This document shows positions 8,043-16,712 of a DNA stretch of 64,000 nucleotides, in pieces; position 1 is the first letter of the stretch; each line of letters begins with the position of its first letter. Source of the DNA: SIG603 sp963589785 (GTDB lineage Bacteria; Bacillota; Clostridia; Oscillospirales; Acutalibacteraceae); assembly GCA_963589785.1 (NCBI GenBank), contig CAVAMJ010000012.1:15571-79570 (forward strand), given 5' to 3'. The notes beneath the pieces were generated by a model. That model did not search any database, had not been told where the DNA came from, and saw only the letters and a list, made by a program, of their open reading frames with translations. The translations under genes and the position numbers were made by a program.

Positions 8043-9434
8043 ATGAAAAACTTTGTTTTTATCTCGCCGAATTTCCCCACCAACTACTGGCAGTTTTGCA
8101 AGGAGCTGAAGAACAACGGACTTAATGTTCTCGGTATCGGCGACTGCCCGTACGACAATCTGATGCCCGAATTAAAGGACAGCCTCAACGAGTACTATAA
8201 GGTAAGCTCACTCGAGAACTACGATGAGGTCTACCGTGCTGTTGCATTCTTCGCATTCAAGTACGGCAAAATCGATTGGCTTGAGTCCAACAACGAGTAC
8301 TGGCTCGAGAGAGACGCTTCTCTTCGCGAGGACTTCCACATCACAAGCGGCTTTATGCCGTCAGATATGGACAGAATCAAGTATAAGTCCAAGATGAAGG
8401 CTTATTATGAAAAAGCAGGAATCGTAACTGCAAGATACCACCTTGTAAGCGACATCGAGGGATGCCGTGAGTTCATCGCAAAGGTTGGCTATCCCGTAAT
8501 CGTAAAGCCTGATAACGGAGTCGGTGCGGCTAACACATTTAAGCTCAAGAGCGACGAGGAGCTTGTCTCCTTCATCGATGAGAGAAACGAAAAGTGGGCA
8601 GATATTCCTTATATCATGGAGGAATTTGTCGAGGCTGAGGTCAATTCCTACGATGCAATCATCGATTCTAACGGAAATCCGATTTTCGAGACAGGAAATG
8701 TAACTCCTAACTCGATTATGGATATCGTCAACACAAACGACAACTCTCTTTACTACATCGTTAAGGATTTACCTGAGGATACAAGAGCAGCCGGACGTGC
8801 AACAGTTAAGGCTTTCGGTGTAAAGTCCCGCTTTGTTCACTTTGAGTTCTTCCGTCTCACTCAGACACAGGAAGGTCTCGGAGAAAAGGGCAAGGTTATC
8901 GCTCTTGAGGTTAACATGAGACCGTGCGGCGGTTTCTCACCTGACATGATGAACTTTGCTAACTCCACAAACGTTTATAAAATCTGGGCTGACATGATCG
9001 CATTCGATAAGTCCGATTATCCGCACGGCGAGCACGCATTCTGCGGCTTCTGCGGTCTTCGTGACTCAAAGAGCCATGCTCTCTCTCATGATGAGATTAT
9101 GGAGAAGTACGGCAGCAGCATGAAGATGGTCGAGAGAATCCCAGAGGCACTTTCGGGCGCTATGGGCAACATGATGTATGTTGCTAACTTCCCGACAGAG
9201 GAAGAGCTTTGGTCATTCTACAAAACTCTCACCGCATCCTCAAAGGAAGAGCTCGAGAAGCTTAGCGAGAAAAAGGCTGAGGCAGTCGAGAGTGAAAAAA
9301 CAGCAGAGCTTGAAACTGCAGAGACAGCTGAAGAGCCGAAAGTCGAAGTGCCAAAAGCCGCACCAGCTGCAAAGACTACTAAGCCAAAGACTGCAAGAAA
9401 AACAACAAAGAGAGCTACAAGAGCTAAAAAGTAA
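8043..9434 (+). CDS. ATP-grasp carboxylate-amine ligase-like protein with a Lys/Ala/Pro-rich tail
   Basis: A 463-residue protein. Residues about 1-380 form an ATP-grasp ligase: a preATP-grasp Rossmann part (FVFISPNFPTNYWQF), the ATP-binding lobe (YPVIVKPDNGVGAANTFKL) and the metal-binding end (VIALEVNMRPCGGFS). Such enzymes join a carboxylate to an amine through an acyl-phosphate. Residues about 395-463 are low-complexity: acidic first (Glu/Ala), then Lys, Thr, Ala and Pro (AAPAAKTTKPKTARKTTKRA), like a histone H1 or AlgP tail. The tail could bind nucleic acid or polyanions; that is inference. The upstream hydrolases may trim or release its product. A terminator follows at once. Confidence 0.8.
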   Translation: MKNFVFISPNFPTNYWQFCKELKNNGLNVLGIGDCPYDNLMPELKDSLNEYYKVSSLENYDEVYRAVAFFAFKYGKIDWLESNNEYWLERDASLREDFHITSGFMPSDMDRIKYKSKMKAYYEKAGIVTARYHLVSDIEGCREFIAKVGYPVIVKPDNGVGAANTFKLKSDEELVSFIDERNEKWADIPYIMEEFVEAEVNSYDAIIDSNGNPIFETGNVTPNSIMDIVNTNDNSLYYIVKDLPEDTRAAGRATVKAFGVKSRFVHFEFFRLTQTQEGLGEKGKVIALEVNMRPCGGFSPDMMNFANSTNVYKIWADMIAFDKSDYPHGEHAFCGFCGLRDSKSHALSHDEIMEKYGSSMKMVERIPEALSGAMGNMMYVANFPTEEELWSFYKTLTASSKEELEKLSEKKAEAVESEKTAELETAETAEEPKVEVPKAAPAAKTTKPKTARKTTKRATRAKK

Positions 9435-9442
9435 AAAAAATT

Positions 9443-9529
9443 AAGCTACCGTTTTTGTACCGACCCTCAAAAGTTAGACCTAAATATCTAACGATTGGAG
9501 GTCGGTACAACATTTCACGGTAGCTTTTT
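9443..9529. terminator. Bidirectional terminator with an inserted palindromic element in its loop
   Basis: The outer stem AAGCTACCG (9443-9451) and CGGTAGCTT (9518-9526) is followed by T-rich sequence on both strands. It serves the ATP-grasp gene and the convergent acetyltransferase. Its loop contains the 54-base element at 9456-9509. Confidence 0.75.
9456..9509. mobile_element. 54-base remnant with IS3-type terminal inverted repeats
   Basis: The element begins TGTACCGACC and ends GGTCGGTACA. Both ends carry an inner GTTAGA in inverted orientation (9473-9478 and 9486-9491, where it reads TCTAAC). The left half, TGTACCGACCCTCAAAAGTT, looks like the ends of IS150-group IS3 elements as I know them. 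Only the two ends are left, joined almost directly, with no coding sequence. It lies in the loop of a terminator, where an insertion would do little harm. Confidence 0.55.
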
Positions 9530-9547
9530 CTTTGCCTGTCTTTGCCC

Positions 9548-10009
9548 TCAAAGTATCATTTCCATGATAGTTCTCTGCGGCTTCATGCCGAGCTTCTCAT
9601 AGAATTTTCTTGCGATTTCGTTAAACTCCCAACAGCATAAAATCACATTGTAACAGCCGTTGTTCCTTGCGTAGTCCGCAACATAATCAAAAAGTTCCGT
9701 TGCGATGCCCTCGTGCCTACTATCGTGCGACACGCAAAGATTTTTGATATAAATTCTCTCCTCGCCTCTTGAGCGCTCATCCTTTAGGATAATCTGTATC
9801 TCAAAAATCACATAGCCGACAACCGTTTCGTTTTTCTCATACACATAAAATTCCTTATCGTCGCTTTTGATTAGTGAGATTATCTCCTCGCAGCTCTTCT
9901 TTACGGCAGGATTGAAAAGATCGGGTCTGCCCCCCGAATGGAGCTTATCGTTCTCAAACATAATATCACGAAGCAGCTCCGCATCCTTAATTTCAGCATG
10001 CCTTATCAT
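9548..10009 (-). CDS. GNAT family N-acetyltransferase
   Basis: A 153-residue single-domain acetyltransferase. The acetyl-CoA-binding signature is IKNLCVSHDSRHEGIATELF (about residues 89-108), followed by the typical ARKFYEKLGM near the end. The acceptor substrate cannot be told from sequence. The ATG at 10009 has GAGGA upstream, and it has its own promoter and a shared terminator. Confidence 0.85.
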   Translation of the reverse strand: MIRHAEIKDAELLRDIMFENDKLHSGGRPDLFNPAVKKSCEEIISLIKSDDKEFYVYEKNETVVGYVIFEIQIILKDERSRGEERIYIKNLCVSHDSRHEGIATELFDYVADYARNNGCYNVILCCWEFNEIARKFYEKLGMKPQRTIMEMIL

Positions 10010-10067
10010 GTAAAAATCCTCACACTAAATATAAAATCCCGTTTGCATAATACATTATGCACCTTGT

Positions 10068-10096
10068 ATTGTATACTGTATGTAAGCAAATTGCAA
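10068..10096 (-). promoter_or_regulatory. Promoter of the GNAT gene
   Basis: Read leftwards: TTGCAA (10096-10091), 17-base spacer, TACAAT (10073-10068). Confidence 0.65.
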
Positions 10097-10148
10097 ATAC
10101 GAATGTGTAGAAATTATGTAAAAATAGAATAATTTTTGTAAAAAATGA

Positions 10149-10176
10149 TTGAAAATTTTTAAAAAACGACTATAAT
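10149..10176 (+). promoter_or_regulatory. Strong promoter of the sugar ABC transporter
   Basis: TTGAAA (10149-10154), 16-base spacer and consensus TATAAT (10171-10176), with A/T-rich sequence upstream that could act as an UP element. Confidence 0.75.
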
Positions 10177-10197
10177 ATAGGTGTTATAAAAAATAAA

Positions 10198-10216
10198 GCC
10201 CCACTTTTCGTGGGGC
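10198..10216 (+). promoter_or_regulatory. Leader hairpin before the sugar-binding protein gene
   Basis: GCCCCAC (10198-10204) and GTGGGGC (10210-10216) form a perfect 7-bp stem with a 5-base loop about 15 bases after the expected transcript start. No T-run follows, so it is more likely a transcript-stabilising 5' hairpin or a protein target than a terminator. Confidence 0.5.
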
Positions 10217-10242
10217 AAAATTTCACATTGGAGGATTTTACA

Positions 10243-11382
10243 ATGAAAAAGCTTATTGCTATGCTTCTCGTATTAGCTATGGCTGCTTCTCTCGTAGCTT
10301 GCTCTTCTTCAAGCGACAGCTCTTCTGCCGCAAGTGAGGAAAGCACTGCTTCCACAGAGGAGTCCACAACAGAGGAGTCTGCAGACTCCACAGCAAGCGC
10401 TGACGCAACTCACATCTACATTCTCACAGCTAGTGAGGACCACGGCTGGACAGGTTCCGTTGCTACATTCGCAAAGGAGAAGGCTGAGGAAGTTAACGCT
10501 GAGGGCAAGTACACTGCTGAGGTTATCACATCTGCTGACGCTGCCGAGCAGATTAAGAACATCGAGGATATTCTTGCTAAGAACGAAGAGAACATCGCTT
10601 TCGCTATTCAGCCGATTGACGATACAGTTCAGTCCGCTATCCAGCAGATCGTTGACGCCGGTATTCCTTACACTGCATTCGACAGAATCATCGATGCTGT
10701 TTCCGATTCAGCTGTTGCTAACGTTAAGGGCGACAACTCCGGTATCGGTACTGCTGCCGCTGCTTACTTTGTAAGCCTCGGTATGAAGCCGGGCGACAAG
10801 GTTCTCGTTCTCGAGGGCGACACTTCTTCCGTTACTACACTTCGTGACCAGGGCTTCGTAGATTACCTCCTCGGCAATGCTGAGTTCGAGGGCGCTACAA
10901 TCGCTGACGCTGACAAGTGGACTCAGGAGGACATCGACTCCGCAGTTGAGTATTCCGGTGCTATGAACTGGAGCCGTTCCGCTACTAAGGACTACTTCGA
11001 GACATACCTCGGAGATTCTTCCAACGCTGACGTTAAGTGGATCTATGCTCAGGACGATGAGCTTTCCATGGGCGTATTTGAGGCTCTTGCAGGCGGCGGA
11101 ATTGACGACACAACAAAGGATGCATTCCTTGCTAACTCCCCTGCTATCACTGGCTGCGGCGGTCTCGGCGAGATGTATGACGTTATCCGCGGCGATGAGT
11201 ACGCAGATCTCTCTGCTTCATTCTCAGGCGTTTGCTCCGTTACATACAGCCCGTCCATGATTCAGACAACTGTTCAGGATCTTATCGATTACTTAGACGG
11301 CAAGGAAGTTGCTCAGGATCACGTTATCGCTTGCGAGAACGTTGTTGCTGACAACGTTGATAACTACAAGTCTTTCAACTAA
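10243..11382 (+). CDS. Sugar ABC transporter substrate-binding lipoprotein (MglB/RbsB type)
   Basis: A 379-residue periplasmic-type binding protein held on the membrane as a lipoprotein. The signal peptide ends in the lipobox LVAC with Cys near residue 20, followed by a Ser/Glu/Thr-rich linker to about residue 65. The rest is a type 1 sugar-binding domain (HIYILTASEDHGWTGSVATF, IAFAIQPIDD, PYTAFDRIID). The order binding protein, double ATPase, permease is that of galactose/ribose-type systems. Alanine and serine codons are strongly biased to GCT and TCC, suggesting high expression. The ATG at 10243 has GGAGG upstream. Galactose-family sugars are plausible given galK and galE elsewhere, but the ligand is not proven. 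Confidence 0.88.
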   Translation: MKKLIAMLLVLAMAASLVACSSSSDSSSAASEESTASTEESTTEESADSTASADATHIYILTASEDHGWTGSVATFAKEKAEEVNAEGKYTAEVITSADAAEQIKNIEDILAKNEENIAFAIQPIDDTVQSAIQQIVDAGIPYTAFDRIIDAVSDSAVANVKGDNSGIGTAAAAYFVSLGMKPGDKVLVLEGDTSSVTTLRDQGFVDYLLGNAEFEGATIADADKWTQEDIDSAVEYSGAMNWSRSATKDYFETYLGDSSNADVKWIYAQDDELSMGVFEALAGGGIDDTTKDAFLANSPAITGCGGLGEMYDVIRGDEYADLSASFSGVCSVTYSPSMIQTTVQDLIDYLDGKEVAQDHVIACENVVADNVDNYKSFN

Positions 11383-11430
11383 TCACTTGTTGCTTGTCTG
11401 ATATTCAATAAATCTCGATTTTAACACAAT

Positions 11431-11459
11431 GGGAGACTTGATAAAAGTCTCCCGTTTTT
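11431..11459 (+). terminator. Intercistronic terminator after the binding-protein gene
   Basis: GGGAGACTT (11431-11439) and AAGTCTCCC (11445-11453) followed by TTTTT (11455-11459). It sits between the binding protein and the ATPase, so most transcripts should stop here and only some read into the transporter genes. Confidence 0.8.
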
Positions 11460-11597
11460 GTATAATTTATATATAATTGTCGTGGGGCATTTAATTTTAC
11501 AACCATAAAGCCTTGCTTCAATTTAGATTTATTTAGGTGTGTTTACTTTTAGCGATACGCTAACTCTATATTACATTAAACACAGTAGAGGCAGAAT

Positions 11598-13094
11598 ATG
11601 AGTTTACTATCCATGAAAGGTATTTGCAAGTCGTTCAGCGGCGTTCAGGTTCTGAACAACGTTTCGCTTGACGTAGAAAAGGGCGAGGTTCATGCTCTTC
11701 TCGGCGAAAACGGAGCGGGAAAATCAACGCTGATGAATGTTCTCACAGGTGTCTATCCGAAGGACAGCGGAACAGTCACCTTTGACGGCAAAGCCTATGA
11801 TTCCATGACAATCAGGCAGTCCGAGGAAATCGGCATAGCCTTTGTTCATCAGGAGCTTAATCTGTTCAATGACCTGAAGGTCTATGAGAACATTTTCTTG
11901 ACAAAGGAATACACAACAAAGCTTGGAACGGTCAAGAAAAAACAAATGAAAGAGGAAGCAAAAAAGCTTTTTGATGAGCTCGGTGTTGACATCGACCCAG
12001 ATGAGCTTGTAGCTAACCTCAAAACAAGCCAGAAGCAGCTGCTTGAAATCAGCAAAGCACTTTTCTTCAAGGCTAAACTTCTTATCCTTGACGAGCCGAC
12101 AACCTCGCTTAATAACACTGAGATTGACCACCTTTTCGGAATACTCAGACGCCTAAAGGCTGAGGGCACAAGCTTTATCTTCATCTCTCACAAGATGCCG
12201 GAGATTTTTGCGCTTGCAGACTCCTACACCGTTTTCAGAAACGGACAGTACATTAACAGCGGAAAAATTGCCGATACCACACCCGAAAAGGTAACCGAAA
12301 TGATGGTCGGTCACGCTTCGGGAAACGGTGAGCTTTATAAGCCGAGAAAGTACGGCGAAACCGTCCTCAAGCTTGATAAGCTTAGCGGCGAGTGCTTCAA
12401 GGATGTTTCTCTTGAGGTTAAAAAAGGACAGATTATCGGTCTTACGGGACTTCAGGGCTCAGGCTCCAGCGAGGTTCTTCAGGGTATATTCGGTACGGGA
12501 CATGTCCATTCTGGCACTGTCGAGGTGTTCGGACAGAAGCTTCACCTCAACTCAATCCACAAGGCAATGAAGAGCAAGATTGCTATGCTCCCGGGAAACA
12601 GAAAGGAAAATTCTGTTGTTGCCGATATGAGCTTGCTTGAGAATATGTATCTTGCAGAGCACACACTCTCTGGCAACAAGCCGATTATCTCACAGAAGAA
12701 CGAGAAAAAGAAATTCGAGAATTTCAAAAAAATGCTCAACATCAAGGCTCAGTCAGCCGATGACGGCATACTCTCGCTTTCGGGCGGAAACCAGCAGAAG
12801 GTTTTCATCGCACGCTGGCTCAATACCGATGCCGAAATTCTTCTCTTCGACAACCCAACTCAGGGAATTGATGTCGGCGCTAAAGAAGAAATTTATTCGC
12901 TTATTCTTAAGCTTGCAGAGAGCGGAAAGACAATCATTATAAACACACTCGAAATTCCCGAAATTCAAAAGGTTGCGGACTTATGTGCCGTTTTCTATGA
13001 GGGAAGCATCGTTAAGCTTTTACCTCACGATAAAATTGAAGAAAAGACAGTTATGCTGTATTCAACCGGCTCTACTGCTTCTGAGGAGGATTAA
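11598..13094 (+). CDS. Sugar ABC transporter ATP-binding protein (MglA type, double ATPase)
   Basis: A 498-residue protein with two ABC ATPase halves that powers sugar import. The first half has Walker A GENGAGKST (residues 36-44) and Walker B with the catalytic Glu in LLILDEPTTS. The second half has a Walker A lacking the usual Lys (GLTGLQGSGSSE), signature LSGGNQQK and a Walker B reading LLFDNPTQGIDVG, in which Asn replaces the catalytic Glu. A weakened second site is normal in this family at Walker A; the Glu to Asn change is less usual. Two bases separate it from the permease gene. Confidence 0.92.
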   Translation: MSLLSMKGICKSFSGVQVLNNVSLDVEKGEVHALLGENGAGKSTLMNVLTGVYPKDSGTVTFDGKAYDSMTIRQSEEIGIAFVHQELNLFNDLKVYENIFLTKEYTTKLGTVKKKQMKEEAKKLFDELGVDIDPDELVANLKTSQKQLLEISKALFFKAKLLILDEPTTSLNNTEIDHLFGILRRLKAEGTSFIFISHKMPEIFALADSYTVFRNGQYINSGKIADTTPEKVTEMMVGHASGNGELYKPRKYGETVLKLDKLSGECFKDVSLEVKKGQIIGLTGLQGSGSSEVLQGIFGTGHVHSGTVEVFGQKLHLNSIHKAMKSKIAMLPGNRKENSVVADMSLLENMYLAEHTLSGNKPIISQKNEKKKFENFKKMLNIKAQSADDGILSLSGGNQQKVFIARWLNTDAEILLFDNPTQGIDVGAKEEIYSLILKLAESGKTIIINTLEIPEIQKVADLCAVFYEGSIVKLLPHDKIEEKTVMLYSTGSTASEED

Positions 13095-13096
13095 TC

Positions 13097-14119
13097 ATGG
13101 ACACTAAAAAGAAAGGCTCACTGCTCGGAAAAATATGGTCGCAGTACAGCTTCATTTTCGTTTTCATTGCAATTTTCATTGTTTACGCAATAGTCAGCAG
13201 TTCACTCACATGGAACGGCGTCATGCTCGTTTTCAGACATTCAGCCGTTGTCGGTGTTCTCGCTATCGGTATGGGACTTGTATGTCTCACAGGTGAGATT
13301 GACCTTTCCGTCGGCTCTATGCTCGCACTTATCGGCGGTCTCTCCGTTGTTGCATTTAACCTTACGGGAAATATTTTCGCAACAGCGCTCTTCTCCCTCG
13401 TTGCTGGCGCATTCTTCGGACTTGTAAACGGATTTTTGGTCGGTGTCGTCGAGATGCCGGCGTTCATCGTAACTCTCGCTACAATGCTTATCTACCGTTC
13501 TCTCGCCCAGTACCTCTGCAAGGTTCTTCCTAAGAGCTACATCGGAAACGGATCTTCTGTTTTCAGAATGGAATCCAAGGGTGATTTTGCTAATCAGTAT
13601 CAGGCTCTTTACAGCTTCGGTAACGGCAAGATTGCAACTGTTCCGATTGTCGGTATCCTTCTTCTTCTCGTCACCGCACTGTTTGTTTATATTTCAACAA
13701 GCACAAAGTTCGGCAAGAAAATCTACGCTATCGGCTCAAACAGCAAGGCTGCCGGAATGGCCGGTATCAACGTCAGCCTTAACAAGACTCTCGTTTTCGT
13801 CATTGCAGGCGTAATGGTCGGACTTGCTTCTCTCATTTGGATTGCAATGAACGGAAGCTGTGACCCGGCTACAACAGGTAATTCAAACGAGATGTACGCT
13901 ATTGCGGCTGTTGTTCTAGGCGGTATCAGCATGAGCGGCGGCAAGGGCAAGGTTGTCGGTATCATCTTCGGTGCTATGTCTTACACCGTCATCGACAAGA
14001 TCATCGTTGCTCTCAAGATGGATTCCCTCATTCAGGACTCTATCAAGGGTGTCATTCTCATTGTTGTCATTCTCATTCAGGTTGCCGGCCCGAGAATCAA
14101 AGAGAAATTTGCTAAATAA
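13097..14119 (+). CDS. Sugar ABC transporter permease (MglC/RbsC type)
   Basis: A 340-residue membrane protein of the BPD_transp_2 family with about 8-10 hydrophobic segments. It contains the conserved loop GEIDLSVGSMLAL and the late YAIAAVVLGGISMSGGKGKV, both typical of RbsC/MglC permeases. The ATG follows GGAGG closely. It forms the channel for the sugar delivered by the lipoprotein and driven by the ATPase. It ends the operon at a shared bidirectional terminator. Confidence 0.92.
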   Translation: MDTKKKGSLLGKIWSQYSFIFVFIAIFIVYAIVSSSLTWNGVMLVFRHSAVVGVLAIGMGLVCLTGEIDLSVGSMLALIGGLSVVAFNLTGNIFATALFSLVAGAFFGLVNGFLVGVVEMPAFIVTLATMLIYRSLAQYLCKVLPKSYIGNGSSVFRMESKGDFANQYQALYSFGNGKIATVPIVGILLLLVTALFVYISTSTKFGKKIYAIGSNSKAAGMAGINVSLNKTLVFVIAGVMVGLASLIWIAMNGSCDPATTGNSNEMYAIAAVVLGGISMSGGKGKVVGIIFGAMSYTVIDKIIVALKMDSLIQDSIKGVILIVVILIQVAGPRIKEKFAK

Positions 14120-14136
14120 TATATTTGAGATATGAA

Positions 14137-14166
14137 AAATCCCGCAGATTGATTTCTGCGGGATTT
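14137..14166. terminator. Bidirectional terminator between permease and U32 genes
   Basis: AAATCCCGCAGA (14137-14148) pairs perfectly with TCTGCGGGATTT (14155-14166); T-runs or A-runs flank both sides, and the two genes converge on it. Confidence 0.85.
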
Positions 14167-14171
14167 ATTTT

Positions 14172-15404
14172 TTACTTCTTTTCTTTGAGCACTCTGAGGT
14201 ATGCGCCCTTTTTAATCGGATGCTCGCTTCTGACATATACCGTCCATGTCGGATGCGGTGCAACATCAATCGGATTCATATCTGCATCGAAAATCTCGTC
14301 AAGCTTAATCTCGAAGACATCGCTCTGCGGCTCGAGAACATCAGCTGTCTGACCCTTGAAGAAGCGGTTTCTCTGCGATAGCTTAGCAAGCTTATTCTCC
14401 TCGTCATAGCCCTCGCAAATAGCGACTACCTCATACTCTCGAATGTAGGAACCTGTATCTGTTTTCTGCCCCGGTTCGGTTCCCATGTAAAATCCGGTGC
14501 TATACTCCCGATGACTTATCTTATCGGCTTCACGGCTGATCCACTCCGGCATCGGTTCACCAGGGTGGTCAAAATTGAAGTCGATAGCCTTTCTGTAAGC
14601 GTTGGTAATACAAGCTACATAATAAGCAGACTTAGCTCTGCCCTCTATCTTAAGGCTTGAAATTCCGCAATCGATAATTTCGCCAATGTGGTCGATCATA
14701 TTCATATCACGGGAATTCATGATGAAGGTCTTTCCCTTTTCCTCTTGAATATCAAAGTACTGACCGTCTCGCTTGCCCTCCATGAGAGTATATTCCCAGC
14801 GGCACGGCTGAGCGCAGTCACCACGGTTAGCGTCTCTTCCTGTGAGATAGCTTGAAAGCAAGCATCTTCCTGAAAACGACATGCACATAGCACCGTGGAC
14901 GAAAGCCTCGATTTCAAGGTCTTTCGGTGTGTTCTCTCGGATTTCCTTGATTTCGGGAAGTGAGAGCTCTCTTGCCAAAACAACTCGCTTTGCGCCCATT
15001 TTATAGAATGCATTTGCTGTCTGATAATTGATAACGCCCGCCTGAGTGGACACATGAATATCCACATTCGGTGCATACTGCTTAGCCATTTCCATAACGC
15101 CTAAATCAGCAATGATAAAGGCATCTACTCCGACTTTCTCGCAGTGGCTTAAGAATGCGGGAAGCTCATTTAATTCGTCATTGTGTGGAATTGTGTTGCA
15201 TGTTACATGTACTCGGACGCCCTTCTCGTGGCATCTTCTGACCGCTTCTGCAAGCTCCTCATCGGAGAAATTGCTCGGTGCGGCACGCATTCCGAAGGTT
15301 TTGCCCGCAAGGTAGACGGCATCGGCACCGTAGTTAAGTGCCGACTCCAGTCTCTCCATATCGCCTACCGGAGCCAAAAGCTCCGGCTTTATTCTTTCTG
15401 TCAT
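14172..15404 (-). CDS. U32 family peptidase-like protein (TrhP/RlhA type RNA hydroxylation)
   Basis: A 410-residue U32 protein. The family signature is present: the region from EAFVHGAMCMSFSGRC to RGDCAQPCRW (about residues 167-203) holds the conserved cysteines. It starts with ELLAPVGDMERLESALNYGA. U32 members of this length are now known to take part in hydroxylation of tRNA (TrhP, ho5U34) or rRNA rather than to act as classical peptidases. The small C-terminal barrel-like domain (about 330-410) fits TrhP. It lies 12 bases downstream of mltG at the end of the thyX operon. Confidence 0.85.
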   Translation of the reverse strand: MTERIKPELLAPVGDMERLESALNYGADAVYLAGKTFGMRAAPSNFSDEELAEAVRRCHEKGVRVHVTCNTIPHNDELNELPAFLSHCEKVGVDAFIIADLGVMEMAKQYAPNVDIHVSTQAGVINYQTANAFYKMGAKRVVLARELSLPEIKEIRENTPKDLEIEAFVHGAMCMSFSGRCLLSSYLTGRDANRGDCAQPCRWEYTLMEGKRDGQYFDIQEEKGKTFIMNSRDMNMIDHIGEIIDCGISSLKIEGRAKSAYYVACITNAYRKAIDFNFDHPGEPMPEWISREADKISHREYSTGFYMGTEPGQKTDTGSYIREYEVVAICEGYDEENKLAKLSQRNRFFKGQTADVLEPQSDVFEIKLDEIFDADMNPIDVAPHPTWTVYVRSEHPIKKGAYLRVLKEKK

Positions 15405-15416
15405 AATTTTCCTCTC

Positions 15417-16697
15417 TTAACCCGCAAGTCCTGCTTCAACAAGGTTATTTTCGTGCTCCCAAGCAGTCTCTGCATAATACGGTGTACCGTCAGCCGAATG
15501 ACAGAAGTAGTAGTAGCTTCCGCCCTTTGATGTATTCGGTCTTACAGCCGCCTTGATAGCGTCAATTCCCGGGTTGCAAATCGGGCCCGCAGGAAGTCCG
15601 CCGAAGTTATAAGTATTGTAGTTGCTAGAGAAGCCCTCTGGTGCATCAGAAGCGTCACTGTACGGATAGTAAATAGTTGAGTCCATACCTAGAGTATAGA
15701 TATCCTCATAGCTTGGGTTCTCAAGTCTGTTGCGGATGATAGCCGAAATGATATACATATCGTCTGTGTTAGCCGCCTCGGCCTGAATAATAGAAGCGAT
15801 TGTGATAACCTGATCCATAGTGTAATTGGAGTTATTAATATCGTCAACAATATCTGATGTAACTCTTGTTTGATAGTTGTAAAGGAACTTACCGACTACG
15901 GATTCGATTTCATCGTTCTTATAGAATGTGTAAGTATCAGGGAAGAGATAACCCTCAAGCTTATAGTATCTGTCGGATGCATTTGTGATACTGCCGATCA
16001 TATCGTACTTGTCGTAATCACTCGAGTTGCATGCATTGAGGAAGTCTTCAGCAGAACAAACGCCGTTGTCCTCAAGCTTCTGAGCAATCTCTCTTACCGT
16101 CATACCCTCCTGGAAGGTAATCTCAACTGTCTCCTGCTCGGAGGAATCGCCAGCCTGAAGAGTATTTATGATAGCCTCATAGTCCATATTCGTATCAAGA
16201 TTGAATGTTCCCTTTGAGAAATACTCCATCTTGGTTGTTATCGTGCAGTAAAGCTGGAAGAACTCAGGTTTGTTGATTGCACCGGACTGATAAAGTAAAT
16301 CAGCAAGCTCCTCGCTTGTCACATTATCCGGCACTTCAACCGTGGTTGTTCCCTCGCTTCTGTCTGCCGCAAGGAAATCGTTTGCACCGCCGACTAAGTA
16401 GCCGCCGAGTGTGAGAGCCATCAAAGCGACCATGAAAACCCAGACTACTCTGAAAATTCGTCTGTTTTTATGCGACTTAATTTTATCTCTCTTTTTGTGC
16501 TCTCGTCTTGCCGACTTTTCTTTCTTATCATTATCATAAGGATTTAAGTCACGGTTTTCATCGAGAACATCCGGTCTTAAATTAATGCGTTGAGTACCGT
16601 TGAGGCTGTCGAGAGTATCTTGAGGATTGTCAAAATCATCATCCTCAATATGAACTCTGAAAGCATTCGGATCGGGTCTCATATTGCGATTGTTCAT
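15417..16697 (-). CDS. mltG: Endolytic transglycosylase MltG (YceG family)
   Basis: Cleaves nascent peptidoglycan strands at the membrane and sets glycan length. The 426-residue product has a long acidic/basic cytoplasmic head, one transmembrane segment near residues 83-105 and an extracytoplasmic YceG domain. A LysM-like part lies at about 115-215. The catalytic region includes ASIIQAEAANTDD, the site of the conserved Glu of the family, and GGLPAGPICNPGIDAIKAAV near the end. The long charged N-terminal head is common in Gram-positive homologues. It is cotranscribed with the DJ-1 gene upstream and U32 downstream. Confidence 0.9.
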   Translation of the reverse strand: MNNRNMRPDPNAFRVHIEDDDFDNPQDTLDSLNGTQRINLRPDVLDENRDLNPYDNDKKEKSARREHKKRDKIKSHKNRRIFRVVWVFMVALMALTLGGYLVGGANDFLAADRSEGTTTVEVPDNVTSEELADLLYQSGAINKPEFFQLYCTITTKMEYFSKGTFNLDTNMDYEAIINTLQAGDSSEQETVEITFQEGMTVREIAQKLEDNGVCSAEDFLNACNSSDYDKYDMIGSITNASDRYYKLEGYLFPDTYTFYKNDEIESVVGKFLYNYQTRVTSDIVDDINNSNYTMDQVITIASIIQAEAANTDDMYIISAIIRNRLENPSYEDIYTLGMDSTIYYPYSDASDAPEGFSSNYNTYNFGGLPAGPICNPGIDAIKAAVRPNTSKGGSYYYFCHSADGTPYYAETAWEHENNLVEAGLAG

Positions 16698-16712
16698 TTC
16701 TCTGTTCCTTTC

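Noticed and set aside
10198..10216. The hairpin before the sugar-binding protein gene as a terminator
   Set aside because: It lies downstream of the promoter and has no T-run, so it is better seen as a leader structure.
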